A stretch of DNA of 8,347 bases from Tardiphaga sp. Lineage in GTDB: Bacteria > Pseudomonadota > Alphaproteobacteria > Rhizobiales > Xanthobacteraceae. The position numbers and the translations under genes are program-made. The DNA lies in contig JAQGJF010000137.1 in the NCBI GenBank assembly GCA_028290765.1, positions 1 to 8,347 of the forward strand, written 5' to 3'. How positions within the stretch are numbered: position 1 is the first letter of the stretch; each line of letters opens with the position of its first letter. The notes below the pieces were generated by a model that worked only from the letters and a program-made list of their open reading frames with translations, made no database searches and was not told the DNA's origin. This document shows, piece after piece, positions 1 to 6,221 of the stretch.

Positions 1-471
1 GACCGATTGCCGGGTCAGGATCAGCGAAACATGGCGAGCCTCGGTGACGATCTCGTCGCGCTGGTTGATCAATTCGAGTTGCTCGACCACGACGCCACGC
101 CCAGGGTTGCTTGTTGGCCGCTTTTCGATGAAGCGAAAGCAGACATGCAGCCGGTCGCCCGCGATCACGGGCTGCTTGAAGCGCACATGGTCCCAGCCGA
201 GCGAAGCGACCGAGGTTTCGTCGTACAGCCGCAGCTCCGACTTCAGCCCTTCCATCAAGGAAAGGCCGAACAGTCCGTGGGCGATCACAGCCGGAAAACC
301 CCGCGAGGTGGCGTAGGCTGGATCGAGATGCAACGGATGATGATCGCGCGTCACATCCGCGAAGGCGGCAATGTCGGCGGCGGTTACGGTGTGCGCCTCG
401 CTCTCGAACCGGGCACCGATTTCGATGTCCTCGAAATGCAGGTTGATCGGCGCTGGACAGGATTGCGTCAT
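1..471 (-). CDS. MaoC-family enoyl-CoA hydratase (partial, 3' end outside window)
   Basis: Hot-dog fold MaoC dehydratase, expected to add water reversibly to a 2-enoyl-CoA (R-specific hydratase 2 type). Seen: 157 codons are open from ATG at 471 to the window edge with no stop, so the C-terminus is missing. This is already about the usual length (150-160) of single-domain MaoC proteins, so the stop is probably close. The hydratase motif TRDHHPLHLDPAYA lies at residues 41-54, with the catalytic pair D43 and H48, followed by GFPAVIAHGLFGLSL. The start is supported by GGGGAG seven bases upstream and by an ATGA overlap with the CoA-transferase stop, which suggests translational coupling. It is the last gene of the operon visible here. 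Inferred role: hydrating the enoyl-CoA made by the upstream acyl-CoA dehydrogenase. A mesaconyl-CoA-type or other specialised MaoC hydratase cannot be excluded. Confidence 0.9.
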   Translation of the reverse strand, partial: MTQSCPAPINLHFEDIEIGARFESEAHTVTAADIAAFADVTRDHHPLHLDPAYATSRGFPAVIAHGLFGLSLMEGLKSELRLYDETSVASLGWDHVRFKQPVIAGDRLHVCFRFIEKRPTSNPGRGVVVEQLELINQRDEIVTEARHVSLILTRQSV

Positions 472-2066
472 CGCACCGCTCCCCGGCCGGCCTTGCTTGT
501 ACGCGCGGGAATCTCGGCGAAGTTTTGCCCGATGCCCATCGGGCCAGGCCGGAAGATGCGCGGGTCCATTTCCTTGAGGTCCGGGCTGATGCGCGGACGA
601 AAGCCGAGTTGCGCCAGCACATCCACTTCGAGCCGCACACCCGGCGCGATCTCGGTCAGGGTGACGGCGCCATTCTCGAGCTGGAACACGGCGCGCTCGG
701 TGACGTAGGAAACCTGCTGACCGCGCTGCGCCGCCAGTTCGGCACTGAAGCTGATCTGGCCGACCCGCGGCACGAATTTCCTGAACGCGCCGTCGCGACG
801 GATGATCAGGCGGCCGTTCTCGACGGCAATGTCGGACTTTCCGCCCACCAGGGTGCCGTTGAAAATCAGCCGCCTGGAATTCTGCGTGATGTCGATGAAG
901 CCGCCCGAGCCGTCGCGGCGGTCGCCGAACCGCGTGACGTTGACGTTGCCCGCCTCGTCAACCTCCGCAAAGGAGAGGAAGGCGCAGGTCAGCCCGCCGC
1001 CATCGTAGAAATCGAACTGGTAGGCCTGGTCGAGAATGGCGCGCGGATTGATCGCAGTGCCGAATTCGCGCGCATGGCCCGGCACGCCGCCAATCACGCC
1101 CGACTCCACCGTCAGCGTGATCATGTCCTCGATGCCTTCCTCCGCCGCGACGTTGGGGATCATCGCCGAGATACCGACGCCGAGATTGACCACGTCGCGC
1201 GGCCGCAGCTCGAAGGCGGCGCGGCGCGCAATCACGCGCCGCTCGGTGAGCGGGTCGGGCGTGATCATCGCGACGGGGACAAGGGTTTCGCCGCAGCGGG
1301 CGGAATCATGCACCGTGCCATAGGTCAGCATCTGTTCTGGGTCGAGCACGACGTGATCGATCAGAAAGCCGGGGATCTTGACCATCTGCGGATGGATCGA
1401 GCCGCGCTTGACGATCCGCTTCACCTGGCAGATCACCGTGCCGCCGGCATTATGCACCGCCTGCGCGATCGACAGGTCCTCGCGCGTGGTGCCTTCGTGC
1501 TCCATGCTGACATAGCCGTCTTCATCGGCCGAGGTGCCGCGGATGATGGCGACGTTCGGCGGCGCCGGCACATGATAGAGCAGCCACTCCTGCCCCAGCA
1601 GTTCGACCCGTTCGACCAGCGGCAGCGTGGTGCGCGCGTTCATGCGGCCGCCGTCCTGCCGCGGGTCCATATAGGTGTTGAGGCCGACATGGGTGAGCAC
1701 GCCGGGATGCTTGGCGGCCATGGCGCGGCACAGCTGGCTCATGACGCCTTGCGGGAAATTATAGGCATCGATCAGTTCGTCGCGCACCAGCCGCATGAAC
1801 GGCACCTGCAACCCGAAATTACCGCCGATCACCCGTGCGATCATGCCCTCATGCGCGAGATGGCAGAGGCCCTTCTCGGTGACGGCGCCGACGCCGGTGA
1901 TGTTGATCAGCGTCAGCCGGTGCGGTCCCTCGCCGCCGAGGAAGCGCTGCTCCAGCGCCTCAAGGATGGATTCCGCGGCACCGGTGCCGCCATTGCCGCC
2001 GACGATCAGCGTGTCCTCGTCGCGGATCAAGCGCGCAGCCTCGGCGGCGGTGACGATGCTCAGCAC
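468..2066 (-). CDS. Fused alpha/beta acyl-CoA:carboxylate CoA-transferase (family I)
   Basis: Moves CoA from a donor such as acetyl- or succinyl-CoA to a free carboxylic acid, through a glutamyl-CoA thioester intermediate. Seen: 532 residues, the usual size for the single-chain propionate-CoA transferase/YdiF type in which both SCOT-like subunits are fused. The N-terminal half has the glycine-rich GGNGGTG near residue 24. The C-terminal half has VVNLGVGISAMIP followed by TVESGVIGGVP, where E321 is the expected nucleophilic glutamate (the equivalent in E. coli YdiF is near residue 333). I chose the GTG start at 2066 because GGAGAGGGGG lies five bases upstream, homology-like sequence (LSIVTAAEAARLI) begins there, and the gap to the acyl-CoA dehydrogenase stop is 16 bases. 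A longer frame to 2219 overlaps that gene with low-complexity Ser/Arg/Thr sequence. The acid substrate is unknown. In this operon it probably activates the acid without spending ATP. Confidence 0.93.
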   Translation of the reverse strand: MLSIVTAAEAARLIRDEDTLIVGGNGGTGAAESILEALEQRFLGGEGPHRLTLINITGVGAVTEKGLCHLAHEGMIARVIGGNFGLQVPFMRLVRDELIDAYNFPQGVMSQLCRAMAAKHPGVLTHVGLNTYMDPRQDGGRMNARTTLPLVERVELLGQEWLLYHVPAPPNVAIIRGTSADEDGYVSMEHEGTTREDLSIAQAVHNAGGTVICQVKRIVKRGSIHPQMVKIPGFLIDHVVLDPEQMLTYGTVHDSARCGETLVPVAMITPDPLTERRVIARRAAFELRPRDVVNLGVGISAMIPNVAAEEGIEDMITLTVESGVIGGVPGHAREFGTAINPRAILDQAYQFDFYDGGGLTCAFLSFAEVDEAGNVNVTRFGDRRDGSGGFIDITQNSRRLIFNGTLVGGKSDIAVENGRLIIRRDGAFRKFVPRVGQISFSAELAAQRGQQVSYVTERAVFQLENGAVTLTEIAPGVRLEVDVLAQLGFRPRISPDLKEMDPRIFRPGPMGIGQNFAEIPARTSKAGRGAVR

Positions 2067-2071
2067 GGATG

Positions 2072-2081
2072 CCCCCTCTCC
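2072..2081 (-). promoter_or_regulatory. Ribosome binding site fixing the GTG start of the CoA-transferase
   Basis: On the minus strand this reads GGAGAGGGGG, five bases before GTG at 2066-2064 and just after the TGA stop (2085-2083) of the acyl-CoA dehydrogenase. No comparably placed site was noted for the longer frame to 2219, so it decides the start. Confidence 0.75.
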
Positions 2082-2082
2082 A

Positions 2083-3225
2083 TCACGCTGCGTCCTTCTC
2101 GATCTGCCGGGCGATGATGAGACGCTGGATCTGGTTGGTGCCCTCGTAGATCTGGGCGAGGCGGACGTCGCGGAACAGCCGCTCGATGCGGTATTCGCGC
2201 GAATAGCCGTTGCCGCCATGGATCTGCAGCGCGTTGGAGACGTGCTTCATGGCCATGTCGGTGGTGAACAGTTTTGCCTGTGCCGCTTCCTTGGCAATCG
2301 GCATTTTTGCGTCATACAGCCGCGCGGCATGGTGGATCAGAAGGCGGGCGGCGGCGATGTCGGTGGCCATGTCGGCGAGCATGAACTGCACCGCCTGGAA
2401 GCCGATGATCGCCTGCCCAAACTGCTTGCGGACTTTGGCATAGGCGGTCGCATCCTCGAACGCGGCCTGCGCCATGCCGAGCGCCATCGAGGCCATCATC
2501 AGCCTTGAGAAATTGAAGTTGGTCATGGCCATCTTGAAGGCCTGGTTGGCCGGCCCCATCACGCAGTCGGCCGGCAGGCGCACATCCGAAAAAGCGATCT
2601 GGCAATCTTCCAGGCCGTGCATGCCCAAGAGTTCTTCGTTCTTGCCGCGTGCGATGCCGGGCAGCTTGCCATCGACCAGCAGGCAGGAGATCGCCCGTCC
2701 TCCCGGCTCGGTCCCGGTGCGGGCGAACACCATGATCTGATCGGCGACGCCGCCGAGCGTCACCCAGGCCTTGGTGCCGTTAAGCCGCCAGCCATCGCCG
2801 TCGCGCTCCGCTTGGGTCTTGATGCCGGCGACGTCCGAGCCGTGATCGGCTTCGGAAACCGCTGTCGCGGTGATGATGTCGCCGCTCAGGATGCCTGGGA
2901 TCATCGCCTTGTGGGCGTCGGTGCCGTGCTGGTCGAAAAACAGCACCGCCTCGACCGGAATCGCGAACGCATTGGCGACCGCGCCGGAGCAGCGCGCCAA
3001 TTCCTCCATCACGATGCAGGCAGCGACGGCATCGAGACCGGCGCCCCCCGCGCCCTCGCGCAGGCAGATGCCGAACAGGCCAAGATCGGCCATCCCCTTG
3101 TAGAGCGCGCGGTCGAAGCGGTCGTCGCGATCGATCGCGGCAGCCCGCGGCAGGATTTTGGATTCCGCAAAGCGCCGCGCGGTGTCGCGCAATGCCTTCT
3201 GGTCCTCGGTGTAAAATCGGTCCAT
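2083..3225 (-). CDS. Acyl-CoA dehydrogenase
   Basis: FAD-dependent alpha,beta-dehydrogenation of an acyl-CoA to the trans-2-enoyl-CoA, passing electrons to electron-transfer flavoprotein. Seen: 380 residues, the normal length for bacterial short/medium/branched-chain enzymes. The helical N-terminal domain covers about 1-115. The mid-domain has the first family signature, TATAVSEADHGSDVAG, at about 120-134. The C-terminal domain has RKQFGQAI, then IHGGNGYSREYRIERLFRD, then IYEGTNQIQRLIIAR. E361 in YEGT is the expected catalytic base at the medium-chain-type position. The ATG at 3225 starts the natural N-terminus (MDRFYTEDQKALRDTARRFA). The frame extends upstream to 3345, but that part overlaps the tautomerase gene and is unlike the family. 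The ribosome site is weak (AAGAAAG region), and the gap to the tautomerase stop is 16 bases. Chain-length specificity cannot be told. Context points to an organic acid pathway more than to bulk fatty acid oxidation. Confidence 0.95.
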   Translation of the reverse strand: MDRFYTEDQKALRDTARRFAESKILPRAAAIDRDDRFDRALYKGMADLGLFGICLREGAGGAGLDAVAACIVMEELARCSGAVANAFAIPVEAVLFFDQHGTDAHKAMIPGILSGDIITATAVSEADHGSDVAGIKTQAERDGDGWRLNGTKAWVTLGGVADQIMVFARTGTEPGGRAISCLLVDGKLPGIARGKNEELLGMHGLEDCQIAFSDVRLPADCVMGPANQAFKMAMTNFNFSRLMMASMALGMAQAAFEDATAYAKVRKQFGQAIIGFQAVQFMLADMATDIAAARLLIHHAARLYDAKMPIAKEAAQAKLFTTDMAMKHVSNALQIHGGNGYSREYRIERLFRDVRLAQIYEGTNQIQRLIIARQIEKDAA

Positions 3226-3241
3226 GTGCGGCGTTGCTTTC

Positions 3242-3610
3242 TTAGTCGCTGGCCAATCTGGAATCGTGGGCGACCTCGTCCTTGTCGCGATCGAGGAAAT
3301 AGACGGCGACCGCGCTGCCCGGCACGCCATAGGCGGCGCAGACACCCTCGGTCAGCGCGGAGGCGGCGGCACGGCGCTCCGCCACGCTGCGGCGGAAGGC
3401 GTGCACCTTGAGCAGGATGCGCTGGCCGATGCCTTTGGTACCGATCTCGCCGGCATGGGCGTAGTCGCCGGGCACGACCGGCAGGAAGAAGAGCGTAATG
3501 ATGTCCGCATCGATGCCGAAGGCCGACATAAGGCCTTGGGTGACCGACTTCGCCAGCAAGGCCTTGCCATCGGGCGCGACCGGCGGAGCGAGGATTTCGA
3601 CATAGGGCAT
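3242..3610 (-). CDS. Tandem-domain tautomerase-superfamily protein
   Basis: Member of the 4-oxalocrotonate tautomerase superfamily, which uses an N-terminal proline as general base for keto-enol or double-bond isomerisation, and in some branches dehalogenation or decarboxylation. Seen: 122 residues, twice the 4-OT unit, with Pro directly after the initiator Met (MPYVEIL). There are two beta-alpha-beta units, at about 1-60 (YVEILAPP, helix GKALLAKSVTQGLMSAFG, strand ITLFFLPV) and about 66-115 (RILLKVHAF, helix ERRAAASALTEGVCAAYG, strand AVAVYFLD). The tail is DEVAHDSRLASD. Arginines at the classical 4-OT positions 11 and 39 are not evident, so the substrate is probably not 4-oxalocrotonate. 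The ATG lies three bases after the repressor stop, with GAGG eight bases upstream inside the repressor gene. Inferred role: isomerising a 2-oxo/enol acid in the pathway run by its neighbours. Confidence 0.85.
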   Translation of the reverse strand: MPYVEILAPPVAPDGKALLAKSVTQGLMSAFGIDADIITLFFLPVVPGDYAHAGEIGTKGIGQRILLKVHAFRRSVAERRAAASALTEGVCAAYGVPGSAVAVYFLDRDKDEVAHDSRLASD

Positions 3611-3613
3611 CGG

Positions 3614-4642
3614 TCAGGCCTCGGCTGCGAGAGGTTTGAACGGGCGGCAGGAATCGCGCTCGACGAGCCGGGCGCCGACGCGATATTCGCGCGCGCCCGC
3701 CTTGCCGTCCTTGGTCTTCATGCGTTGCACCAGCCGATCGACCGCGAGATTGGCCAGGTCGCGGGCACCGTTGTCGATCACGCTCAAGGCGGGGCGGTGC
3801 CACTCGAACCAGGGCGAGCCTTCGTAACAGAGGATCGAGAGGTCGTCGGGAATCGACAGGCCGCGCTCGGCCGTAACGCGCAAGACGCCGAGGATGGATT
3901 CATGGTTGGCCACAAAGACCGCGCTCGGCCGATGCTGCAGATCCAGCAGCTTGCGGCAGGCGACGGCGCCGGTTTCAGGCTCGTAATGGCCGGAATGGAT
4001 CAAGGCGTCATCGACGGCAATCGAAGCCTCGCGCAAGGCACGGACATAGCCCGCGAGCCGTTCGCGCCCCGAGGTCGTATCCTGACGGCCGACGACGATG
4101 CCGATGCGCCGGTGCCCGAGCCCGATCAGATAGCGCGTGCCGACATAGGCGCCCTCGGGATCATCGGCCAGCACGGTTTCCAGATCCGTCTTGTCGTCGC
4201 GGCGCACCACGCAGACGATCGGGATGTCACCGGCATCCAGCGCGGTCAGCTGGGCGCCGTTCTTGCCGGTGGGAACCACGATCAGCCCATCGACGCGGTG
4301 GTTGGCGAGTGTCGCCAGCGTGTCGAGCTCCTGCTGCGGATCGTCGCCGGCGATGCACAACAGCATCTGGTAGCCGAGCGCCTTCAGCCTGGCCTGCACC
4401 ACCTCCGCCATCACCTGGAACGAGGCGTTGGCGAGGTTGTGGATCAGCAATCCGACCAGTTTCGACTGCCCGGTCTTGAGTCCGCGGGCGATCGGGTTGG
4501 GGCGGTAGCCGAGTTCGCGCGCGATGCGCTCCAGGCGCTGCTGCGTCCGTTCGCTGGCGAGCCCGCCATTGCTCAGGGCGCGCGAAGCGGTACTGACCGA
4601 AACACGTGCCGCCTGTGCCACATCTTTGAGCGTGACGCTCAT
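3614..4642 (-). CDS. LacI/GalR-family transcriptional regulator
   Basis: Cytoplasmic DNA-binding repressor with a periplasmic-binding-protein-like effector domain. Seen: 342 residues. The helix-turn-helix is at residues 4-23 (TLKDVAQAARVSVSTASRAL), and the hinge helix RPNPIARGLKTG carries L55, the residue that intercalates at the central CpG of LacI/PurR operators. A sugar-binding-like domain follows from about residue 60 (KLVGLLIHNLANASF; DGLIVVPT; GHRRIGIVVG; PSAVFVANHESILGVLR; ALSVIDNG). The frame is open to 4771, but the extra 43 residues would be translated from the promoter region. ATG at 4642 gives the standard family N-terminus (MSVTLKDVA). It is the first gene of the operon and probably represses both its own operon and the divergent lyase through the two operators in 4643-4807. 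The effector is unknown but is plausibly a pathway substrate or intermediate. Confidence 0.95.
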   Translation of the reverse strand: MSVTLKDVAQAARVSVSTASRALSNGGLASERTQQRLERIARELGYRPNPIARGLKTGQSKLVGLLIHNLANASFQVMAEVVQARLKALGYQMLLCIAGDDPQQELDTLATLANHRVDGLIVVPTGKNGAQLTALDAGDIPIVCVVRRDDKTDLETVLADDPEGAYVGTRYLIGLGHRRIGIVVGRQDTTSGRERLAGYVRALREASIAVDDALIHSGHYEPETGAVACRKLLDLQHRPSAVFVANHESILGVLRVTAERGLSIPDDLSILCYEGSPWFEWHRPALSVIDNGARDLANLAVDRLVQRMKTKDGKAGAREYRVGARLVERDSCRPFKPLAAEA

Positions 4643-4660
4643 CGGGACCGCCGTTAAACT

Positions 4661-4672
4661 GGAAACGATTGC
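4661..4672. promoter_or_regulatory. Imperfect LacI-type operator at the repressor operon promoter
   Basis: GGAAACGATTGC has the LacI-family layout of two half-sites around a central CG and shares GGAAACG with the perfect palindrome at 4748-4759. The extended arms TGGAAACG and CGATTGCA match in 6 of 8 positions. It covers the predicted transcription start of the minus-strand operon (about 4669) and lies 18 bases upstream of the repressor ATG, which fits autorepression. AAACGAT recurs at 4674-4680, exactly 11 bases (one helical turn) from 4663-4669, and may provide an extra half-site. Confidence 0.65.
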
Positions 4673-4675
4673 AAA

Positions 4676-4704
4676 ACGATATGGGCAGAATAAACCCGTA
4701 TCAA
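4676..4704 (-). promoter_or_regulatory. Sigma70-type promoter of the lacI-tautomerase-ACAD-CoA-transferase-MaoC operon
   Basis: On the minus strand, TTGATA (4704-4699; 5 of 6 to TTGACA), a 17-base spacer, and TATCGT (4681-4676; TA...T kept). The predicted start near 4669 gives a leader of about 26 bases before the repressor ATG at 4642. The spacing is ideal and the operator at 4661-4672 sits on the start site. Not experimentally supported. Confidence 0.6.
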
Positions 4705-4747
4705 GCCTAAATAATGGGTATGGCTTGCTCAATCCGGCATCATTTCT

Positions 4748-4759
4748 GGAAACGTTTCC
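4748..4759. promoter_or_regulatory. Perfect palindromic LacI-type operator upstream of the lyase gene
   Basis: GGAAACGTTTCC is a perfect 12-bp palindrome with a central CG, the canonical LacI/GalR-family operator core. It ends 48 bases before the lyase ATG. Its centre is 87 bp from that of the other site, so looping between the two is possible. I see no convincing -35/-10 pair for the plus-strand gene. TTGCTC at 4725-4730 could be a -35, but the correctly spaced hexamer is poor. Confidence 0.75.
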
Positions 4760-4807
4760 GGGAACCGCCAAGCTAGCCCCGCCGACCTGTCGAAGCGGAG
4801 ACTGTCC

Positions 4808-5725
4808 ATGAAAACCTTTCGCGGCACCTACACTGTCATGATCACGCCCTTTGCCGCCTCAGGTGAGGTCGATGTCCCGGCGTTGCGCGCCTTCGTCGAT
4901 TGGCAGATCGAACAGGGCATTCATGGCTTGATCCCGCTCGGCTCAACCGGCGAATTCCTCTCGCTCGACGATGACGAGAAGGCTTTGGTCGCCGAGACGG
5001 TAATCACCCAGGCAGGTGGACGGGTGCCGGTGCTGATCGGAACCGGGGCGGAAGATACCCGCGAAGTGGTTCGTCTCAGCCGTCGTGCCGAAACATTAGG
5101 CGCGGACGGCGTGATGATTATCCCGCCGTTCTATTCGACGCCGACCGACGACGAGATCGTCCATCACTACAAGACGGTGGCCGACGCGATCGGGCTTCCG
5201 ATCATGGTCTACAACAATCCCGCCACCGCCAATGTCGATCTCAAGCCACCTCTGGTGGCCCGCCTCGCCGAGATCGACAACTGCCTCTACATCAAGGAAT
5301 CCACCCTCGAGGTCACCCGCGTGCGCGACATCATCCGGCTATGCGGGGACAAGATGACGGTGTTCGGCGGCATCCTGGGTTTCGAATCTTTCGTGGAAGG
5401 CGCCCAGGGCTGGGTCGCCGTCGCCTCGAACGTCATGCCAAATGCCATGGCGCGCATCTTCAATCTCGTTGCCGACGAGGGAGCGATCCCGGCCGCCCGC
5501 AAACTTTATCTGGAAAATTTGCCGCTGATCGAATTCGTCGGCGGCCAGGCCTATGTCGCCGGCACCAAGGCGCTGCTGGAGCACATGGGATTTTCCGTCG
5601 GCGCGCCGCGCCCACCGCGGCTGCCGCTGCCTGCCGCCCAAGATACCGCCGCCCGCGCGCTGGTGGCGCATTTCGGCCTGACCTGGCCGAACGTTCCCAT
5701 CCCATCCGCACGGATCGCCGGTTGA
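4808..5725 (+). CDS. DapA/NanA-family lyase (catabolic aldolase or dehydratase, not lysine-pathway DapA)
   Basis: TIM-barrel class I (Schiff-base) lyase that makes or breaks a bond next to a pyruvate-like 2-oxo acid, or dehydrates a 2-oxo-3-deoxy sugar acid. Seen: 305 residues, the family norm (about 290-310). The pyruvate-binding motif GSTGE is at 45-49, Y109 in PPFYSTP, catalytic Y135 in MVYNNP, and Schiff-base lysine K163 in YIKEST. In authentic DapA the tyrosine motif continues YNVPSRT, and its Arg (E. coli R138) binds aspartate semialdehyde. Here it reads YNNPATAN, with no Arg, which argues against dihydrodipicolinate synthesis. The C-terminus ends in a proline-rich stretch (GAPRPPRLPLP, then WPNVPIPS). 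GGAG seven bases before the ATG is a good ribosome site. It is transcribed away from the repressor, with an operator upstream. Candidate activities include 2-keto-3-deoxy-sugar-acid dehydratase or aldolase; the sequence does not settle it. Confidence 0.9.
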   Translation: MKTFRGTYTVMITPFAASGEVDVPALRAFVDWQIEQGIHGLIPLGSTGEFLSLDDDEKALVAETVITQAGGRVPVLIGTGAEDTREVVRLSRRAETLGADGVMIIPPFYSTPTDDEIVHHYKTVADAIGLPIMVYNNPATANVDLKPPLVARLAEIDNCLYIKESTLEVTRVRDIIRLCGDKMTVFGGILGFESFVEGAQGWVAVASNVMPNAMARIFNLVADEGAIPAARKLYLENLPLIEFVGGQAYVAGTKALLEHMGFSVGAPRPPRLPLPAAQDTAARALVAHFGLTWPNVPIPSARIAG

Positions 5726-5741
5726 ACCCGCTCAGCCCTTG

Positions 5742-6131
5742 TCAGCCCTTGGCGTCACAAGCCCAGGCGCGGATGACGCATTCCTTGCCGCCGAATACGT
5801 AGCATTTTTTGGTGGCTTCGTTCAGCGAGCTCGAAATCTGCGGCTTCACCGCAAAACCGTGGGCGCCGCAGGGATTCGCCATATCGACCGACAGCGCGGC
5901 GCAGGCCCGCTTCATCGTGACGGTGGTGCAGTCGCCCTTGCATTGCTTGCGCGCCGCGGCAAGTGCCGCATCCTCGCCGGAATAATCGAACGCCTGGCCG
6001 TAGGCGCCGCATTTGCCGACCGCGAGCGCGCCCGCGGCGTGTGACGGCGTCGCGAATGGCAGCCCGGTCAGTGCAACAATAACAGCGAAAACAAACATCG
6101 CGCGAAGCTGCGCAGCGGCGAAAAACGTCAA
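5742..6131 (-). CDS. Secreted cysteine-rich DUF4189 protein
   Basis: Small exported protein of unknown function with a DUF4189-like domain. Seen: 129 residues from a TTG start. The signal peptide has R10, a hydrophobic core (MFVFAVIVALTGLPFA) and a PSHA-AG cleavage region near residue 32. The mature part has eight cysteines (KCG, QCK, DCT, ACA, PCG, KCY, ECV, ACD), enough for four disulfides. It also has the family-like pieces GAYGQAFDYSGEDAALAAA and ECVIRAWACD. I chose TTG at 6131 because GGAGG lies five bases upstream and it adds the positive residue a signal peptide needs. ATG at 6098 has no ribosome site and would leave the n-region uncharged. The frame also reaches 6209, but that adds an atypical N-terminus. 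It converges on the lyase gene with a 16-base gap and probably has its own promoter in 6132-6221. Confidence 0.8.
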   Translation of the reverse strand: MTFFAAAQLRAMFVFAVIVALTGLPFATPSHAAGALAVGKCGAYGQAFDYSGEDAALAAARKQCKGDCTTVTMKRACAALSVDMANPCGAHGFAVKPQISSSLNEATKKCYVFGGKECVIRAWACDAKG

Positions 6132-6134
6132 AAT

Positions 6135-6144
6135 CCCCTCCCCC
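6135..6144 (-). promoter_or_regulatory. Ribosome binding site fixing the TTG start of the DUF4189 gene
   Basis: The minus strand reads GGGGGAGGGG, ending three bases before TTG at 6131-6129; its GGAGG core is five bases from the start. The later ATG at 6098 has nothing comparable upstream. Confidence 0.65.
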
Positions 6145-6221
6145 GAGGCCCGGCGGCGGGAATCTATCCTAGCGGATGTTTCAACTTGGTGAACGAGATG
6201 GAAATACACGCATCCAAGCGC

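Noticed and set aside
525..2117. 530-codon plus-strand open frame opposite the CoA-transferase
   Set aside because: It is the antisense shadow of a clear CoA-transferase gene. The product is His/Asp/Arg/Ala-rich with no family motifs, as expected from GC-rich codon bias on the other strand.
2067..2219. N-terminal extension of the CoA-transferase frame
   Set aside because: It overlaps the 3' end of the acyl-CoA dehydrogenase, is Ser/Arg/Thr-rich, and is made unnecessary by the GTG start with its strong ribosome site.
3224..4657. 477-codon plus-strand open frame spanning the tautomerase and repressor genes
   Set aside because: It covers two real minus-strand genes and their junction and has no domain signature of its own.
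4725..4753. Possible plus-strand promoter for the lyase gene (TTGCTC as -35)
   Set aside because: The hexamer at 17-base spacing is GGAAAC, which is not a credible -10. A promoter must exist, but I cannot place it.
4643..4771. N-terminal extension of the LacI regulator frame
   Set aside because: It would translate the promoter and operator region. The family N-terminus begins exactly at ATG 4642.
5732..5750. Tandem copy of TCAGCCCTT (5732-5740 and 5742-5750) at the convergent gene junction
   Set aside because: Only two 9-base copies, with no hairpin or T-run to support a terminator and no sign of a mobile element; probably a small chance duplication.
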